Of a DNA stretch of 64,000 nt, positions 33,071 through 41,946 are shown piece after piece (position 1 is the first letter of the stretch; each line of letters starts with the position of its first letter). This DNA is from JAWLDA01 sp041686855. Lineage in GTDB: Bacteria; Bacillota; Limnochordia; DTU080; RSA5. The position numbers and the translations under genes were made by a program. A model generated the notes under the pieces. The model made no database searches. It worked only from the letters and a program-made list of their open reading frames with translations, and was not told the DNA's origin. The DNA lies in contig JAWLDA010000013.1 in assembly GCA_041686855.1 (NCBI GenBank), forward strand, positions 57,863-121,862. The letters are read 5' to 3'.

Positions 33071-33871
33071 CTAATTGGCCAGCGTCATCCCGCCGTCGAT
33101 GCGAAATACCGATCCGGTTACATAGTCGGCGTCGGAAGAGGCGAGGTATAAGGCCAACTTGGCCACCTCTTCCGGTCGCCCCAGTCTGCGCATGGGGATT
33201 CGCTCGATCCCTTTGCGAAAGTCCTCCTCCGTGTGTCGATCCCTTTCGCCTTCTGTGTCGATCCATCCGGGCTCGATGCTGTTTACCCGAATCCCTTGGG
33301 GAGCCACTTCCTGTGCCATGGTGCGACAGAGGTGATTGAGCCCCGCTTTGGACATATTGTAGGCGCTCGAGTTGGCAAAGGGAATCTCGGCGTGCACTGA
33401 ACTAATGGCGATGATCGACCCCCCTGATCCCTGTTTCACCATCTGGGCAGCGCCGAGCTGCATGGCGTGCAGCGCTCCGAACATAGTCACTTCTACGGTC
33501 TTTTTGATCTCTTCCCATGGTTGTTCGACGATGGGGAACCGGTGGTTGATAGCGGCGTTGGCGACGACGATGTCCACTCGCCCCATCTCGCGCACGGCTG
33601 CTTGCATGAGTTGATCCACCATCTCTCGGTCGGCGACATCCGTCTTCATGGCATGGGCCCGCCGCCCAAACCCGCGAATGTCGGCGAGGACCCGATCGAT
33701 CTCTTCGGGATGCCGATTATGGGTTGTCACAATGTCCGCGCCTTTCTGTGCAAAGAGGCGACAGATCGCTGCGCCGATTCCTCGGGTTCCGCCTGTGACA
33801 ACTGCAACTCTCCCTCGTAGGGGATGCAATTCGTCTGCGTTTTTCGCGTCTCGTGCTGCTTCAGTACCCAT
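33071..33871 (-). CDS. SDR-family NAD(P)-dependent oxidoreductase
   Basis: A 266-residue classical short-chain dehydrogenase. VAVVTGGTRGIGAAICRLF is the cofactor motif (TGxxxGIG), VANAAINH matches the NAG motif, and SAYNMSKAGL holds the catalytic Tyr and Lys, with the serine in IIAISSVHA. The frame extends 33 codons further upstream, but that extension is basic and unlike the family. The ATG at 33871 has GGGAGG about 12 bases before it, so it is preferred though not certain. Likely acts on a sugar, polyol or hydroxy acid. Confidence 0.9.
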   Translation of the reverse strand: MGTEAARDAKNADELHPLRGRVAVVTGGTRGIGAAICRLFAQKGADIVTTHNRHPEEIDRVLADIRGFGRRAHAMKTDVADREMVDQLMQAAVREMGRVDIVVANAAINHRFPIVEQPWEEIKKTVEVTMFGALHAMQLGAAQMVKQGSGGSIIAISSVHAEIPFANSSAYNMSKAGLNHLCRTMAQEVAPQGIRVNSIEPGWIDTEGERDRHTEEDFRKGIERIPMRRLGRPEEVAKLALYLASSDADYVTGSVFRIDGGMTLAN

Positions 33872-34126
33872 ATCTTTAACGAGCCTCCCACATGATCGCG
33901 CGTCTACATTGGTCCGCCGGCTCTTGGGCGGAGTCGCCGCGCGAGACTCGGTTTTCTTAAAAGGTCGCATATTTCCTGCAAAGGGGGTGGCAACAGGGTG
34001 CGTGTTTGTGGGAAATAAGCGAATTTAAAGGAAAAAGCGCGTTAGAAATGAATCCGCGTACAAAACAAAAAAGTGATTAAAGCAAAAACGGATCGACTGA
34101 GATATCCCAGTGGGTGGTGTGTAAGC

Positions 34127-35134
34127 GTGCTAAACGTTGCGGTTCAGGGTGCCGGACACGTCGGCCTTGAACACATCAAAGCATTCATGAAAAACCCCAA
34201 CACAAAGGTGGTTGCCGTCGGTAGCCGGACTAAGGAGGGGGCTCGGCGGGCGGCTGAGCGTGTGGGGCTTGAGTGTCTAGTCTTTGACGATTACGAAGAG
34301 CTCCTCAACGTCCCGGGGCTCGATATCGTCTCGATCTGTACGCCGCCTAATCGTCATGCCGACGAGTGCATCATGGCGGCCGACCGCGGCAAACACGTTC
34401 TCGTCGAAAAGCCTGTCGCGCTTAATTCAAGCGAATTGCACGCGATGGCCTCCGCCGTGGCACGTGCAGGCGTTAAGTCGTCGGTCGGCTTTGTGCTCCG
34501 CTGGAATCCTCTCATCAACACAATAAAACACGCGGTCGAGGATGGGATGATCGGCCGACCGTTGCTCGTGCACGCCGATTACTGGCACGGCCCCGCCAAT
34601 ATGACGCCGAAAATCACTCGCAACTGGGGCCCGGTGGCAGGCGGCATCATGGTGCACGGCGGTTGCCACGCCATGGACGCGGCTCGGTACGTCCTAGGGA
34701 ATGACCCGATCGTCCAAGTCGTTGGACGTTGCCCGGCGACTGATACGACAGCCCAGAAACAAGGCACCAACGTGGCAGTTGTCAACTTCGCTACAGGCGC
34801 CGTTGGCAAGATCTCCGCGTCGAATCGATTCCACATGCCTTACGTATTTAACATCGAGGTGTTTGGGGACCAAGGGGTGATACGCAACGACCGCTTCTAC
34901 TCAGCCAAGCTGCCTGGTCAAAGCGGTCCTGCGCAGCTCCCGACGCTTTTGCCCGACAGCGGCGACGTCGACCACCACCCTTTCTCGGGTCTGATTGACG
35001 ACTTGGTGGCTTCGATCTTGGCCGACGTCGAGTCGCACAATAGTTTGCAAGTGGCTGTCAACACACACGAGGCGTGCTTTGCGGCGGAGCTGTCGGCCGC
35101 CAATCAAGGTCAAGCGATGCAAATCGCAGTGTAA
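34127..35134 (+). CDS. Gfo/Idh/MocA-family oxidoreductase, canonical
   Basis: A 335-residue sugar dehydrogenase-like protein. NVAVQGAGHVGLEHIKAF has GxGxxG, SICTPPNRHADECIMAA the second Rossmann half, and HVLVEKPVALNSSEL the intact EKP motif. HGGCHAMDAARYVLG in the C-terminal domain carries the GGG/H-x3-D-type active-site stretch. A GTG at 34127 is chosen because upstream codons are unlike the family, though the ribosome site is weak. It precedes a solute-binding protein by 43 bp, an arrangement typical of sugar-import operons. Confidence 0.88.
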   Translation: MLNVAVQGAGHVGLEHIKAFMKNPNTKVVAVGSRTKEGARRAAERVGLECLVFDDYEELLNVPGLDIVSICTPPNRHADECIMAADRGKHVLVEKPVALNSSELHAMASAVARAGVKSSVGFVLRWNPLINTIKHAVEDGMIGRPLLVHADYWHGPANMTPKITRNWGPVAGGIMVHGGCHAMDAARYVLGNDPIVQVVGRCPATDTTAQKQGTNVAVVNFATGAVGKISASNRFHMPYVFNIEVFGDQGVIRNDRFYSAKLPGQSGPAQLPTLLPDSGDVDHHPFSGLIDDLVASILADVESHNSLQVAVNTHEACFAAELSAANQGQAMQIAV

Positions 35135-35177
35135 AGCAGTGAGATTGCTACCTTTCCTTTAGGAGTTGGGTCCATTG

Positions 35178-36500
35178 ATGCGTTCATGGGTTAAGTGGCA
35201 ATTGGTGTATGCTCTTTTCACGCTTGCGTTTTTCAACCTCAATGTGAATCCCGCACTGGCGGCGAGCGAAAAGGTAAAATTGGTGATCGGCGCGCCTGCG
35301 AACACATCCGGCGCGCAGGAGCGCATGCAAGCCTACCTCGCGGAATTTTACAAGGAGCATCCCAACATCGAGGTCGAGCTCCAGTACTCCGGTGGATTTA
35401 GCGAGTTTTACGAGAGGACGGCTGTACAGCACGCGACCGGCACAGCGCCGGACTTGATCAACATGGCGGTCCACTGGCTGTTTAATTACGCGGAATCCGG
35501 TGTGCTCATGCCCTTGGACCACTACATTGAGCGCGACGGTGTCGATCTGGGCGAGTACTTCCCGGACGCCATCAACATTTGGCGTTGGAGTCCCGGTAGT
35601 TATCAGGCGGGCGCGGGATCGGTGTACACAATGCCGTTCAACTGGCAGACCTCGATCGCGTTCTATTACAACCAAGACATCTTTGATCGCACCGGAACGG
35701 TCTATCCCGACGAGACGTGGACGTGGGACACCTTCGTCGATGCCGGCCGCAAGTTCACCGTCGACAGCAACGGCGACGGTGAGCCGGACCAGTGGGGCAC
35801 CAACATTATGCAAGGACAGTTCGACCTCTACACTCGGGCCTGGCAGGCCGGCGGCGAGCTCATCAACGAGGACTACAGCGAGTCCTTGGCCGACACCTCC
35901 GAGGTGGTCGAGGCGATTCGCTGGCTTGCCGAGCTTAACACGACTTCTGGCATTGCCCGCGGAGGTCTTGCCGAGTTTGAACAAGGGAAGCTCGCCACGT
36001 TGACGACGGGTCAGTGGAATGTCGGACTGCGTTTCCCGCAGACGATCGGTGACGACTTTCGCTACGATTTAGCGCCACCCATCAAACACCCGGTGACCGG
36101 GAGTGATGTTGTGCAAGCCCACAGCAACGGATGGGGCATATCAGCTTCGACAAAGCATCCGGACGAAGCGTGGGCGCTCGTAAAGTTCCTCACCACGGAG
36201 CCTGGGTTGCGTCTACAGGCGGAGCTTCATAGTATCGCCGTGCCACACATTCCTGTGGCCCGCGAATTCTTGTACGTGAGAGACCGGGAGATTCAACCGC
36301 GCAGTTTCTATGTCGTGGCTGACTCGCTCTTGACTGCTCGTCAACCTTACGTCGGGGCGCGTACCAATGAGGTTTGGTCGGCCCACGCGGCCCCCTTGCG
36401 CGAAGCGGTGCAAGGTTTGATTTCGCCCGAAGAGGCGGCGCTGCGCATGAAGGACGCGATCAACGCGATCCTTCAGGATGTGCGCCGAACCTCCAATTAG
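35178..36500 (+). CDS. Extracellular solute-binding protein, family 1
   Basis: A 440-residue binding protein. The signal segment ends in NPALAAS, a classical AxA cleavage site without a lipobox cysteine. Mature motifs include MQAYLAEFYKEHPNIEVELQ, HATGTAPDLINMAVHWLFNYAESGVL, YTMPFNWQTSIAFYYNQDIF, DSNGDGEPDQWGTN and HPDEAWALVKFLTTEPG. AGGAG lies 12 bases before ATG 35178; a TTG at 35175 is an alternative. It is flanked by two MocA-type genes, forming MocA-SBP-MocA, with no permease. A saccharide or uronate ligand is likely. Confidence 0.9.
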   Translation: MRSWVKWQLVYALFTLAFFNLNVNPALAASEKVKLVIGAPANTSGAQERMQAYLAEFYKEHPNIEVELQYSGGFSEFYERTAVQHATGTAPDLINMAVHWLFNYAESGVLMPLDHYIERDGVDLGEYFPDAINIWRWSPGSYQAGAGSVYTMPFNWQTSIAFYYNQDIFDRTGTVYPDETWTWDTFVDAGRKFTVDSNGDGEPDQWGTNIMQGQFDLYTRAWQAGGELINEDYSESLADTSEVVEAIRWLAELNTTSGIARGGLAEFEQGKLATLTTGQWNVGLRFPQTIGDDFRYDLAPPIKHPVTGSDVVQAHSNGWGISASTKHPDEAWALVKFLTTEPGLRLQAELHSIAVPHIPVAREFLYVRDREIQPRSFYVVADSLLTARQPYVGARTNEVWSAHAAPLREAVQGLISPEEAALRMKDAINAILQDVRRTSN

Positions 36501-36538
36501 CTCAGCTCCATTCATTCATAACGTTGAGGGTGATGATG

Positions 36539-37729
36539 ATGCAACCGCCGGAGAATCCATCGGAAGTACTCAAAATCGCGGTGGTCGGCACCGGGTATCG
36601 ATCCGACGCCCACCTGTCAACCATCGCGAAGCTCCCCGACTTTTACCGGCTCACTGCGGTGTGCGACATGATTCAGGAGCGTGCACGTGAGGCTGCCAAG
36701 CGGTACTCGGTAAACGATTACACTGACGTTGAGGAGATGTTGAAAAAGGCGAGGCCCGATGTCGTGCTGGCGACGGTCCCTCCCGAGGCGCACCACACTG
36801 TGGCGTGTCTTGCTGCGAACTATGGAGCGCACATCCTGTGCGAGACACCGATCTCCATCACGCAGCACTACGCTGACGAAATGGTAAGGGTAGCCGCCCA
36901 AAACAATGTGAAGTTGGAGATCACCGAGAATGTGTGGCGTTGGCCGCACGAGCGTTTTAAGCGAATGCTGGTAGAGGCGGGCGTAATCGGTGAACTGCGC
37001 ACCGCACGGCTTTGGTACACCTCTGGTTCGTACCACGGAATCAACGGTGTGCGCACCCTCGTCGGTAGCGAAGTGAGGCGCGCTGTCGGTATGGCTAAGG
37101 TGATGGAGACGCATTTGGGGAGGCGAGGGACAAACCTATATCAGTACCGTGTCTTTGGCCCGAAGGATGCACAGCTCCCGGTGCGCTTCGCGGAGTCGAC
37201 CATCGCGACGTGGGAGGCCGGCCTGTTGGAGTTTGAAAACGGGGTGATGGCGACGTACGAGTTTCCCATCTCCTCACGACCGCGAGGCAACGCTTGGGAG
37301 ATCCATGGGACCGAAGGGTATCTCTCGGGAATGGATGTGGTACTCGAGCGGGAACGTCGTTCCTATCGCATTGTCACGGAGACGGATGAAGACGCGGGCG
37401 CCAAGGTGGTTACGCGAGTCCGACTCTACGAAGGCGAGAATCCTGTACCCGATTTAGTTTGGGAGAATCCGTTCGTGCGGTATAAGCCGAGCGACGCGGA
37501 CGACGTAGCGAGGATGGATCAATTGATCGGCATCTACCGAGCCGCAACCGAAGAGATTGAGCCAGAGTACGGCGCTCAGAGTGCTCGCAAAGATATGGAG
37601 GTGCTTCTAGCCGTATCGGAGTCGGCGATGCTGGGGGGTCAACCGATCGATTTGCCGTTAACACAAGAGACCAACTACGAAAGGAGGCTCGCCACATTCT
37701 TTGAGCAGCGCCTTGACAAGTCAAGTTAA
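36539..37729 (+). CDS. Gfo/Idh/MocA-family oxidoreductase with ETP in place of EKP
   Basis: A 396-residue protein with a Rossmann domain (KIAVVGTGYRSDAHLSTI) and a longer than usual C-terminal domain. Residues 99-104 read ILCETP where the family has CEKP, so the normally catalytic lysine is Thr103. Three ATG codons in a row occur at 36533-36541; the third is at the best distance from GAGGG. The frame is open far upstream over the binding-protein gene but in a different phase from it, so that extension is not coding. It lies 38 bp after the binding protein and 54 bp before the next one. Confidence 0.86.
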   Translation: MQPPENPSEVLKIAVVGTGYRSDAHLSTIAKLPDFYRLTAVCDMIQERAREAAKRYSVNDYTDVEEMLKKARPDVVLATVPPEAHHTVACLAANYGAHILCETPISITQHYADEMVRVAAQNNVKLEITENVWRWPHERFKRMLVEAGVIGELRTARLWYTSGSYHGINGVRTLVGSEVRRAVGMAKVMETHLGRRGTNLYQYRVFGPKDAQLPVRFAESTIATWEAGLLEFENGVMATYEFPISSRPRGNAWEIHGTEGYLSGMDVVLERERRSYRIVTETDEDAGAKVVTRVRLYEGENPVPDLVWENPFVRYKPSDADDVARMDQLIGIYRAATEEIEPEYGAQSARKDMEVLLAVSESAMLGGQPIDLPLTQETNYERRLATFFEQRLDKSS

Positions 37730-37783
37730 CCTTAATTTTCAGAGTAACGCCAACAAACCACTTGGATTAGGGGGTTTGCAGTA

Positions 37784-39031
37784 ATGTTTTCGGTTAAACG
37801 ACGGTGGATCGCAGTGGCAATGGCACTCATGATCACTCTTGTCTATGCGACGCTCTCCATGGCGCAAGAAGAGGTCACGCTCGAAGTGTGGCTCACAAGT
37901 GGTGCGAATGAGGTGCAGGCGCTCCTTCCAGAGTTTTACGAGGCGAACCCAAACATTAAAGTGAACGTCTCGCCTTTGAGCTGGTCAGGCTACGAGGATA
38001 AGGTGCTCATCTCGTTCGCAACCAACAGCGCGCCGGATATCATTATGACAGGCGCCTCGTTTATCGCCCACGTCGTGATGAACGACCTCGGAATTCCTTT
38101 AAATGCCTACACGGATAAGTGGGGCGAGCTCGACGATTTTGCGCCGGGCGCACTTCAGGCCATGACCTACCAAGGTAAGCTGTACGGCCTGCCCCTCATG
38201 GCCCCGTCACGGTCGTTGTGGTACCGCAAAGACCTCTTTGTGGAGCACGGACTTGACGCTGAGGCACCTCCCGAGACTTGGGAGGAGATTCGGGATGCGG
38301 CCCGACGCATCGTTCGCTACGAAGGAGACAAAGTGACTCGGATTGGGATGAGCCTCTCGGCAGACATCCTCGTACATGGGTTTCTAACCAACGGCGTCAA
38401 GTGGTTTACTGAAGACTCCCGGCGGGCTGCGTTCAATACTTCAGCGGGGCTGGAGACACTGGAGTTTTGGTCGCAACTGGCCCGGGATATGGAGTACACG
38501 GGAAATGAACGGAATTTGGATGGCGGGTTTTACGAAGGCGCCGTCGGTATGTTATACGGTTATGTGAACCCGTTCACTGCCTCTCGTATCGACCCGGCGC
38601 TCCTCGATAACTTGGGCGGTCCGGTTGTGATGGAGCGCCGGGAGAAAGCCGCGTTTACCTATCCCGACTGGGCGTACATTACGACGCAATCGGAGCACCC
38701 CGATGAGGCGTGGGAGTTTATGAAGTGGTTGACGAGTTCGCCGACGTTGGTGGAGCTTATGCGGACCGTCGGCCATCCAACGCCGCGACGCAGCGCTTAT
38801 ACGGATCCGTATTACGACTCGCCGGAGGGCGAGATCATCCGGCGCCACTTCATGGGCTCGACCCTCCCCTATGGGCAGGCGTTTGAGTTCTGGCCCGATA
38901 CTAACTTGCGACTGGTGCGAGCTGAAGCGTGGCCGAAAGTGGTCAACCAAGAGTGGTCGCCCCAGGCGGCCCTGGAGTGGATGGAGACGCGGTTCAACGC
39001 CCGGCTCTCGGAGATCTATCCCGACGAGTGA
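37784..39031 (+). CDS. Extracellular solute-binding protein, family 1
   Basis: A 415-residue binding protein with a signal peptide ending TLSMAQEE and no lipobox. VQALLPEFYEANPNIKVNVS, ATNSAPDIIMTGASFIAHV, LYGLPLMAPSRSLWYRKDLF and HPDEAWEFMKWLTSSPT match MalE-like proteins. ATG start with AGGGGGT upstream. It is the second binding protein within 3 kb, separated from the first by a MocA-type gene. A hairpin almost identical in its arms to one behind another binding-protein gene lies 49 bp downstream. Confidence 0.9.
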   Translation: MFSVKRRWIAVAMALMITLVYATLSMAQEEVTLEVWLTSGANEVQALLPEFYEANPNIKVNVSPLSWSGYEDKVLISFATNSAPDIIMTGASFIAHVVMNDLGIPLNAYTDKWGELDDFAPGALQAMTYQGKLYGLPLMAPSRSLWYRKDLFVEHGLDAEAPPETWEEIRDAARRIVRYEGDKVTRIGMSLSADILVHGFLTNGVKWFTEDSRRAAFNTSAGLETLEFWSQLARDMEYTGNERNLDGGFYEGAVGMLYGYVNPFTASRIDPALLDNLGGPVVMERREKAAFTYPDWAYITTQSEHPDEAWEFMKWLTSSPTLVELMRTVGHPTPRRSAYTDPYYDSPEGEIIRRHFMGSTLPYGQAFEFWPDTNLRLVRAEAWPKVVNQEWSPQAALEWMETRFNARLSEIYPDE

Positions 39032-39079
39032 CGAGCGGTGCGACTGGGAAGGGTGCTTCCTTTCCCTGGACCCTCCAAG

Positions 39080-39111
39080 GAGCCATCGGGATCGTTTGAT
39101 CTCGGTGGCTC
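39080..39111 (+). terminator. Hairpin after a binding-protein gene (copy A of a repeated hairpin)
   Basis: GAGCCA (39080-39085) pairs with TGGCTC (39106-39111), and inner bases GGGATC pair with GATCTC. The arms AGCCATCGGGATC and CTCGGTGGCT recur in the hairpin at 43321-43354. No T run follows, so it may act with other factors or serve mRNA stability. A smaller hairpin (ATCGTCC/GGACGAT) lies near 39122-39138. Confidence 0.5.
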
Positions 39112-39303
39112 GCTTCGCGTTATCGTCCGCAGGACGATCCAGCGCCGACAATCCGGAGAAATCACCGCGATGAGTTTGATATGTGACTCAATTAGGCAGG
39201 ATTCGGAATCAGCGCACAAGAACCTATGAAAGCATTAAATTGGAAGCAGGTTCTGCATCATGGAAGATTCCGGCGGATGGCAACGCCCCAAGGAGGGCAA
39301 CGG

Positions 39304-40209
39304 ATGACGAAATTTGAGCAACTTTCGGGAGTAGTTGTCGCCTTCGACACTCCATTTGACGAGGAAGGCGCAGTCTCTCCCGATCGGGTACGGCGCAACG
39401 CACACTTCGTGGTCGAATCGGGAGTGTCGGGTTTCTTCGCGTGCGGTGGCACTGGACTCGGCGCGGTCCTGACCTTGGAGGAGCGGGAAACCGTTATTGA
39501 GGCACTTCTAGACGAAATGGCGGGTGACGTGCCGGTGCTGGTCCACGCCGGCTCGCCGATCACTCGAGATTGTATTCGAATTGCCCAACATGCAGGTGAG
39601 AATGGCGCAACGGCGGTCGTTCTCTCTTCACCCGACGGCTACTACCGACACGAGCCCGAAGCGGTCCACGAACACTTTGGATTGATTTGTGAAGGTCTTG
39701 GCGATCTCCCATTCTTCCTGTACCGCCGACCTACGGACGCTTGGGGAACCCAATTAGTACAGGCGCTCAAGAGTGCGCATCCCAATTTGGTTGGGATTAA
39801 GGATAGCGCCACTGATATCAATTTGCATTTGCAATTTTTGGAGACGCAACTTGACGTCTTTCAAGGGTACGAGCCGCTCGCAACGGCGAGTATCCTGGCT
39901 GGGGACAAGGGTCTAATCTCTGGACTGGCGACCATCTTCCCGGAGCACGTCGTGCGACTTTATCAGTCGCTCGTCTCGGGCGATCTGGATGCGGCTCGGG
40001 CCCAGCAAGCGTTCGTTAACAAGTTGGTGATGACGACGTACAAACCGGCTCCATACCGTCGATTTAAAGCGGTGCTGCGAGCGCGGGGGTACCCGAGCGG
40101 CGAAGTGCGCAGACCTTTCCGGCCCATCACAGCCAAGGAGGAGTCAGAGCTCCTTGAGCGGTTGGCACGTCTGGGCGCCCTAGATCAGAGAGCGGAGGGA
40201 GTCCAGTGA
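39304..40209 (+). CDS. Dihydrodipicolinate synthase/N-acetylneuraminate lyase superfamily protein
   Basis: A 301-residue class I aldolase-type TIM barrel. VGIKDSATDINLH carries the Schiff-base lysine, and FFLYRRPTD the conserved tyrosine. The usual GTTGE loop is altered to GGTGLGAVLTLEE, so it is not a standard lysine-pathway DapA; a 2-keto-3-deoxy sugar acid aldolase or related enzyme is likelier. ATG start with AAGGAGGG upstream fixes the N-terminus. Its stop overlaps the following propeller gene as GTGA, and a phosphoesterase and a binding protein come next. Confidence 0.86.
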   Translation: MTKFEQLSGVVVAFDTPFDEEGAVSPDRVRRNAHFVVESGVSGFFACGGTGLGAVLTLEERETVIEALLDEMAGDVPVLVHAGSPITRDCIRIAQHAGENGATAVVLSSPDGYYRHEPEAVHEHFGLICEGLGDLPFFLYRRPTDAWGTQLVQALKSAHPNLVGIKDSATDINLHLQFLETQLDVFQGYEPLATASILAGDKGLISGLATIFPEHVVRLYQSLVSGDLDAARAQQAFVNKLVMTTYKPAPYRRFKAVLRARGYPSGEVRRPFRPITAKEESELLERLARLGALDQRAEGVQ

Positions 40210-41186
40210 AGATTGCAGAGGTTAGACAAGTCTATGCGGATGGTGCTCACAATGCTTTTACCGACCTTGTGCATTTTCAAGGCGACTATTATCTCGCTTT
40301 TCGCAGCTGCCCGGATGGGCATATGATCTTCTCGTCATCTCAAATCGTGATTTTGCGCAGCGAAACCGGTGATGAGTGGAGAGAAGTGGCCCGCTACAGC
40401 GTACCGGGGGAGGATTTGCGCGACCCGCATTTCCTTTCAACCGGAAGGCGGTTGTTTATCTACTCCGGCGCCTGGCCCGTCAAAGAGGGTTCGCCGTCGT
40501 ATAAACGCCAAGATGAGATGAACAGTTACGTCGTCTACACTGACGACGGGAGTCACTGGTCCGATCCCCAGGTCGCCAAGGGCTCAAAGGGGTACTACTT
40601 TTGGCGCTGCGGGTACCACCAAGGGACCTGTTACATGACGGCAAAGCGCCGCGATCCGGCCCGGCGTCTAGCGGCGCCGGAGGATAAGTCGGCGTTTCAA
40701 ACGATTTTGCTACGGAGTCAAGATGGCATCCGTTGGGACGATCTCTCGGTCATTGTGCCTGAGTATGGCGATGAGACGGCTATCCAATTTGAGGCGGACG
40801 GGAGGCTCGTTGCGCTCGCCCGCCATCGTCAGGTGGAGAGTGGGGCTATCCTCTGTCTCTCGGAGCCTCCGTACACAACATGGTCCCGCAGCACTTTGTC
40901 GTACAACATCGGCGGTCCGCTGCTTGTGAAAGTGGCTGATCAGTACTTGGTCTCAGGGCGGCGCATGCGCTCCGGAGAGGAGACGGTGACTGCACTCTAT
41001 TGGTTGGGCGAGGGAGATTTGACAGAGTTTGCCGTACTGCCGTCTTATGGAGACAATTCCTATCCAGGATTCGTTGAGACGGGACCCGGTCGAGGCTTGC
41101 TCTCGTACTACTCCAATCGCCCCGATGCACGCAAAGGTGCACCGCCTAGCGACATCTACCTGGCGCACCTGCAGTGGGTGAGGTAG
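40206..41186 (+). CDS. Sialidase-like beta-propeller protein
   Basis: A 326-residue protein of the sialidase/glycosidase propeller type. Asp-box-like turns include RSETGDEW, TDDGSHW and RSQDGIRW. AFRSCPDGH, DLRDPHFLS and GYHQGTCYM recall beta-propeller glycosidases. I could not place a full sialidase active site, so activity is open. No signal peptide, hence cytoplasmic. GTG start overlaps the aldolase-like gene by 4 bases, so the two are co-translated. Pairing a neuraminate-lyase superfamily member with a sialidase-like protein is suggestive but not proof of sialic acid use. Confidence 0.75.
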   Translation: MKIAEVRQVYADGAHNAFTDLVHFQGDYYLAFRSCPDGHMIFSSSQIVILRSETGDEWREVARYSVPGEDLRDPHFLSTGRRLFIYSGAWPVKEGSPSYKRQDEMNSYVVYTDDGSHWSDPQVAKGSKGYYFWRCGYHQGTCYMTAKRRDPARRLAAPEDKSAFQTILLRSQDGIRWDDLSVIVPEYGDETAIQFEADGRLVALARHRQVESGAILCLSEPPYTTWSRSTLSYNIGGPLLVKVADQYLVSGRRMRSGEETVTALYWLGEGDLTEFAVLPSYGDNSYPGFVETGPGRGLLSYYSNRPDARKGAPPSDIYLAHLQWVR

Positions 41187-41190
41187 ACCA

Positions 41191-41931
41191 ATGCCTACAA
41201 ACATCGTGGTATGCAGCGACATTCACTACATTCATCGGGCAGACCATTCATGTCCCATCCCAGAGCGTCGCACTGAACTTGGCCTCACCCTACTTCGCTC
41301 CGTCCTTGAAAAGGCTCGTGACGAGATCAAAGCCGACGCTGTGGTTCTCTTGGGCGACCTTGTAGACAATGGGGACGCGTCCGGCGCCGAAGATGACTTG
41401 AAGGAGCTGCACCGTGCGTTGGAGGAGGCCGGATTGCCGTATTTTGCGGTGCCCGGCAATCACGACGGCGAGGTCCAGGCATTCCTGGAGATCTTTGGGA
41501 CAGAGCCCGGGCTCCACCAGGTGGGGGATGCAACCTGCTTCTTCTTTGTCGACGAGTATGGCGCTGACGACGTCGCCGTGAGAGATGCGGCGAGCATGCA
41601 GGAGATGGCGGAAGCATTTAAAAAGAGCAGCGCTGCGCGGATACTCTTCCAACACAGCCCTGTCCTGCCCAAGATCGAGTCTCCTTACCCCTACAACCTA
41701 CGAGACTACATACGAGTGGGAGAATTGTATGATGCGGTTAACGTTACGTTGAGCGTGAGTGGACACTATCATCGAGGAATGGCGGCAACACCGCTCGAGC
41801 GTACTCATTACTTGATCAATCCGGCGCTTTGTGAAGCTCCTTTTCAATTTACGCACCTTCGAGTGGTAGACGGCGCTGTGTCGGCCGAGGCGCTCACTGT
41901 CGCCTTGGACGGGCAATGTATCAACGATTAA
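41191..41931 (+). CDS. Metallophosphoesterase (calcineurin-like)
   Basis: A 246-residue phosphoesterase with all five metal motifs: CSDIHY, LLGDLVDNGD, VPGNHDGE, FQHSPVL and SGHYHRGM. Such enzymes cut phosphomonoesters or diesters, including cyclic nucleotides and sugar phosphates. It starts 4 bp after the propeller gene and ends 15 bp before a binding protein, in a four-gene run. No signal peptide. The substrate may be a phosphorylated sugar intermediate. Confidence 0.9.
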   Translation: MPTNIVVCSDIHYIHRADHSCPIPERRTELGLTLLRSVLEKARDEIKADAVVLLGDLVDNGDASGAEDDLKELHRALEEAGLPYFAVPGNHDGEVQAFLEIFGTEPGLHQVGDATCFFFVDEYGADDVAVRDAASMQEMAEAFKKSSAARILFQHSPVLPKIESPYPYNLRDYIRVGELYDAVNVTLSVSGHYHRGMAATPLERTHYLINPALCEAPFQFTHLRVVDGAVSAEALTVALDGQCIND

Positions 41932-41946
41932 GGGGAGGTACGTTCC

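Noticed and set aside
36374..36538. Upstream extension of the MocA-type gene at 36539, overlapping the binding-protein gene
   Set aside because: The extension is in a different phase over the binding-protein coding sequence and is not like the family; the ATG cluster near 36539 has a ribosome site.
40206..41186. True sialidase (exo-alpha-sialidase) assignment
   Set aside because: Asp-box turns are present, but the arginine triad and Tyr-Glu nucleophile pair could not be placed, so only a propeller call is given.
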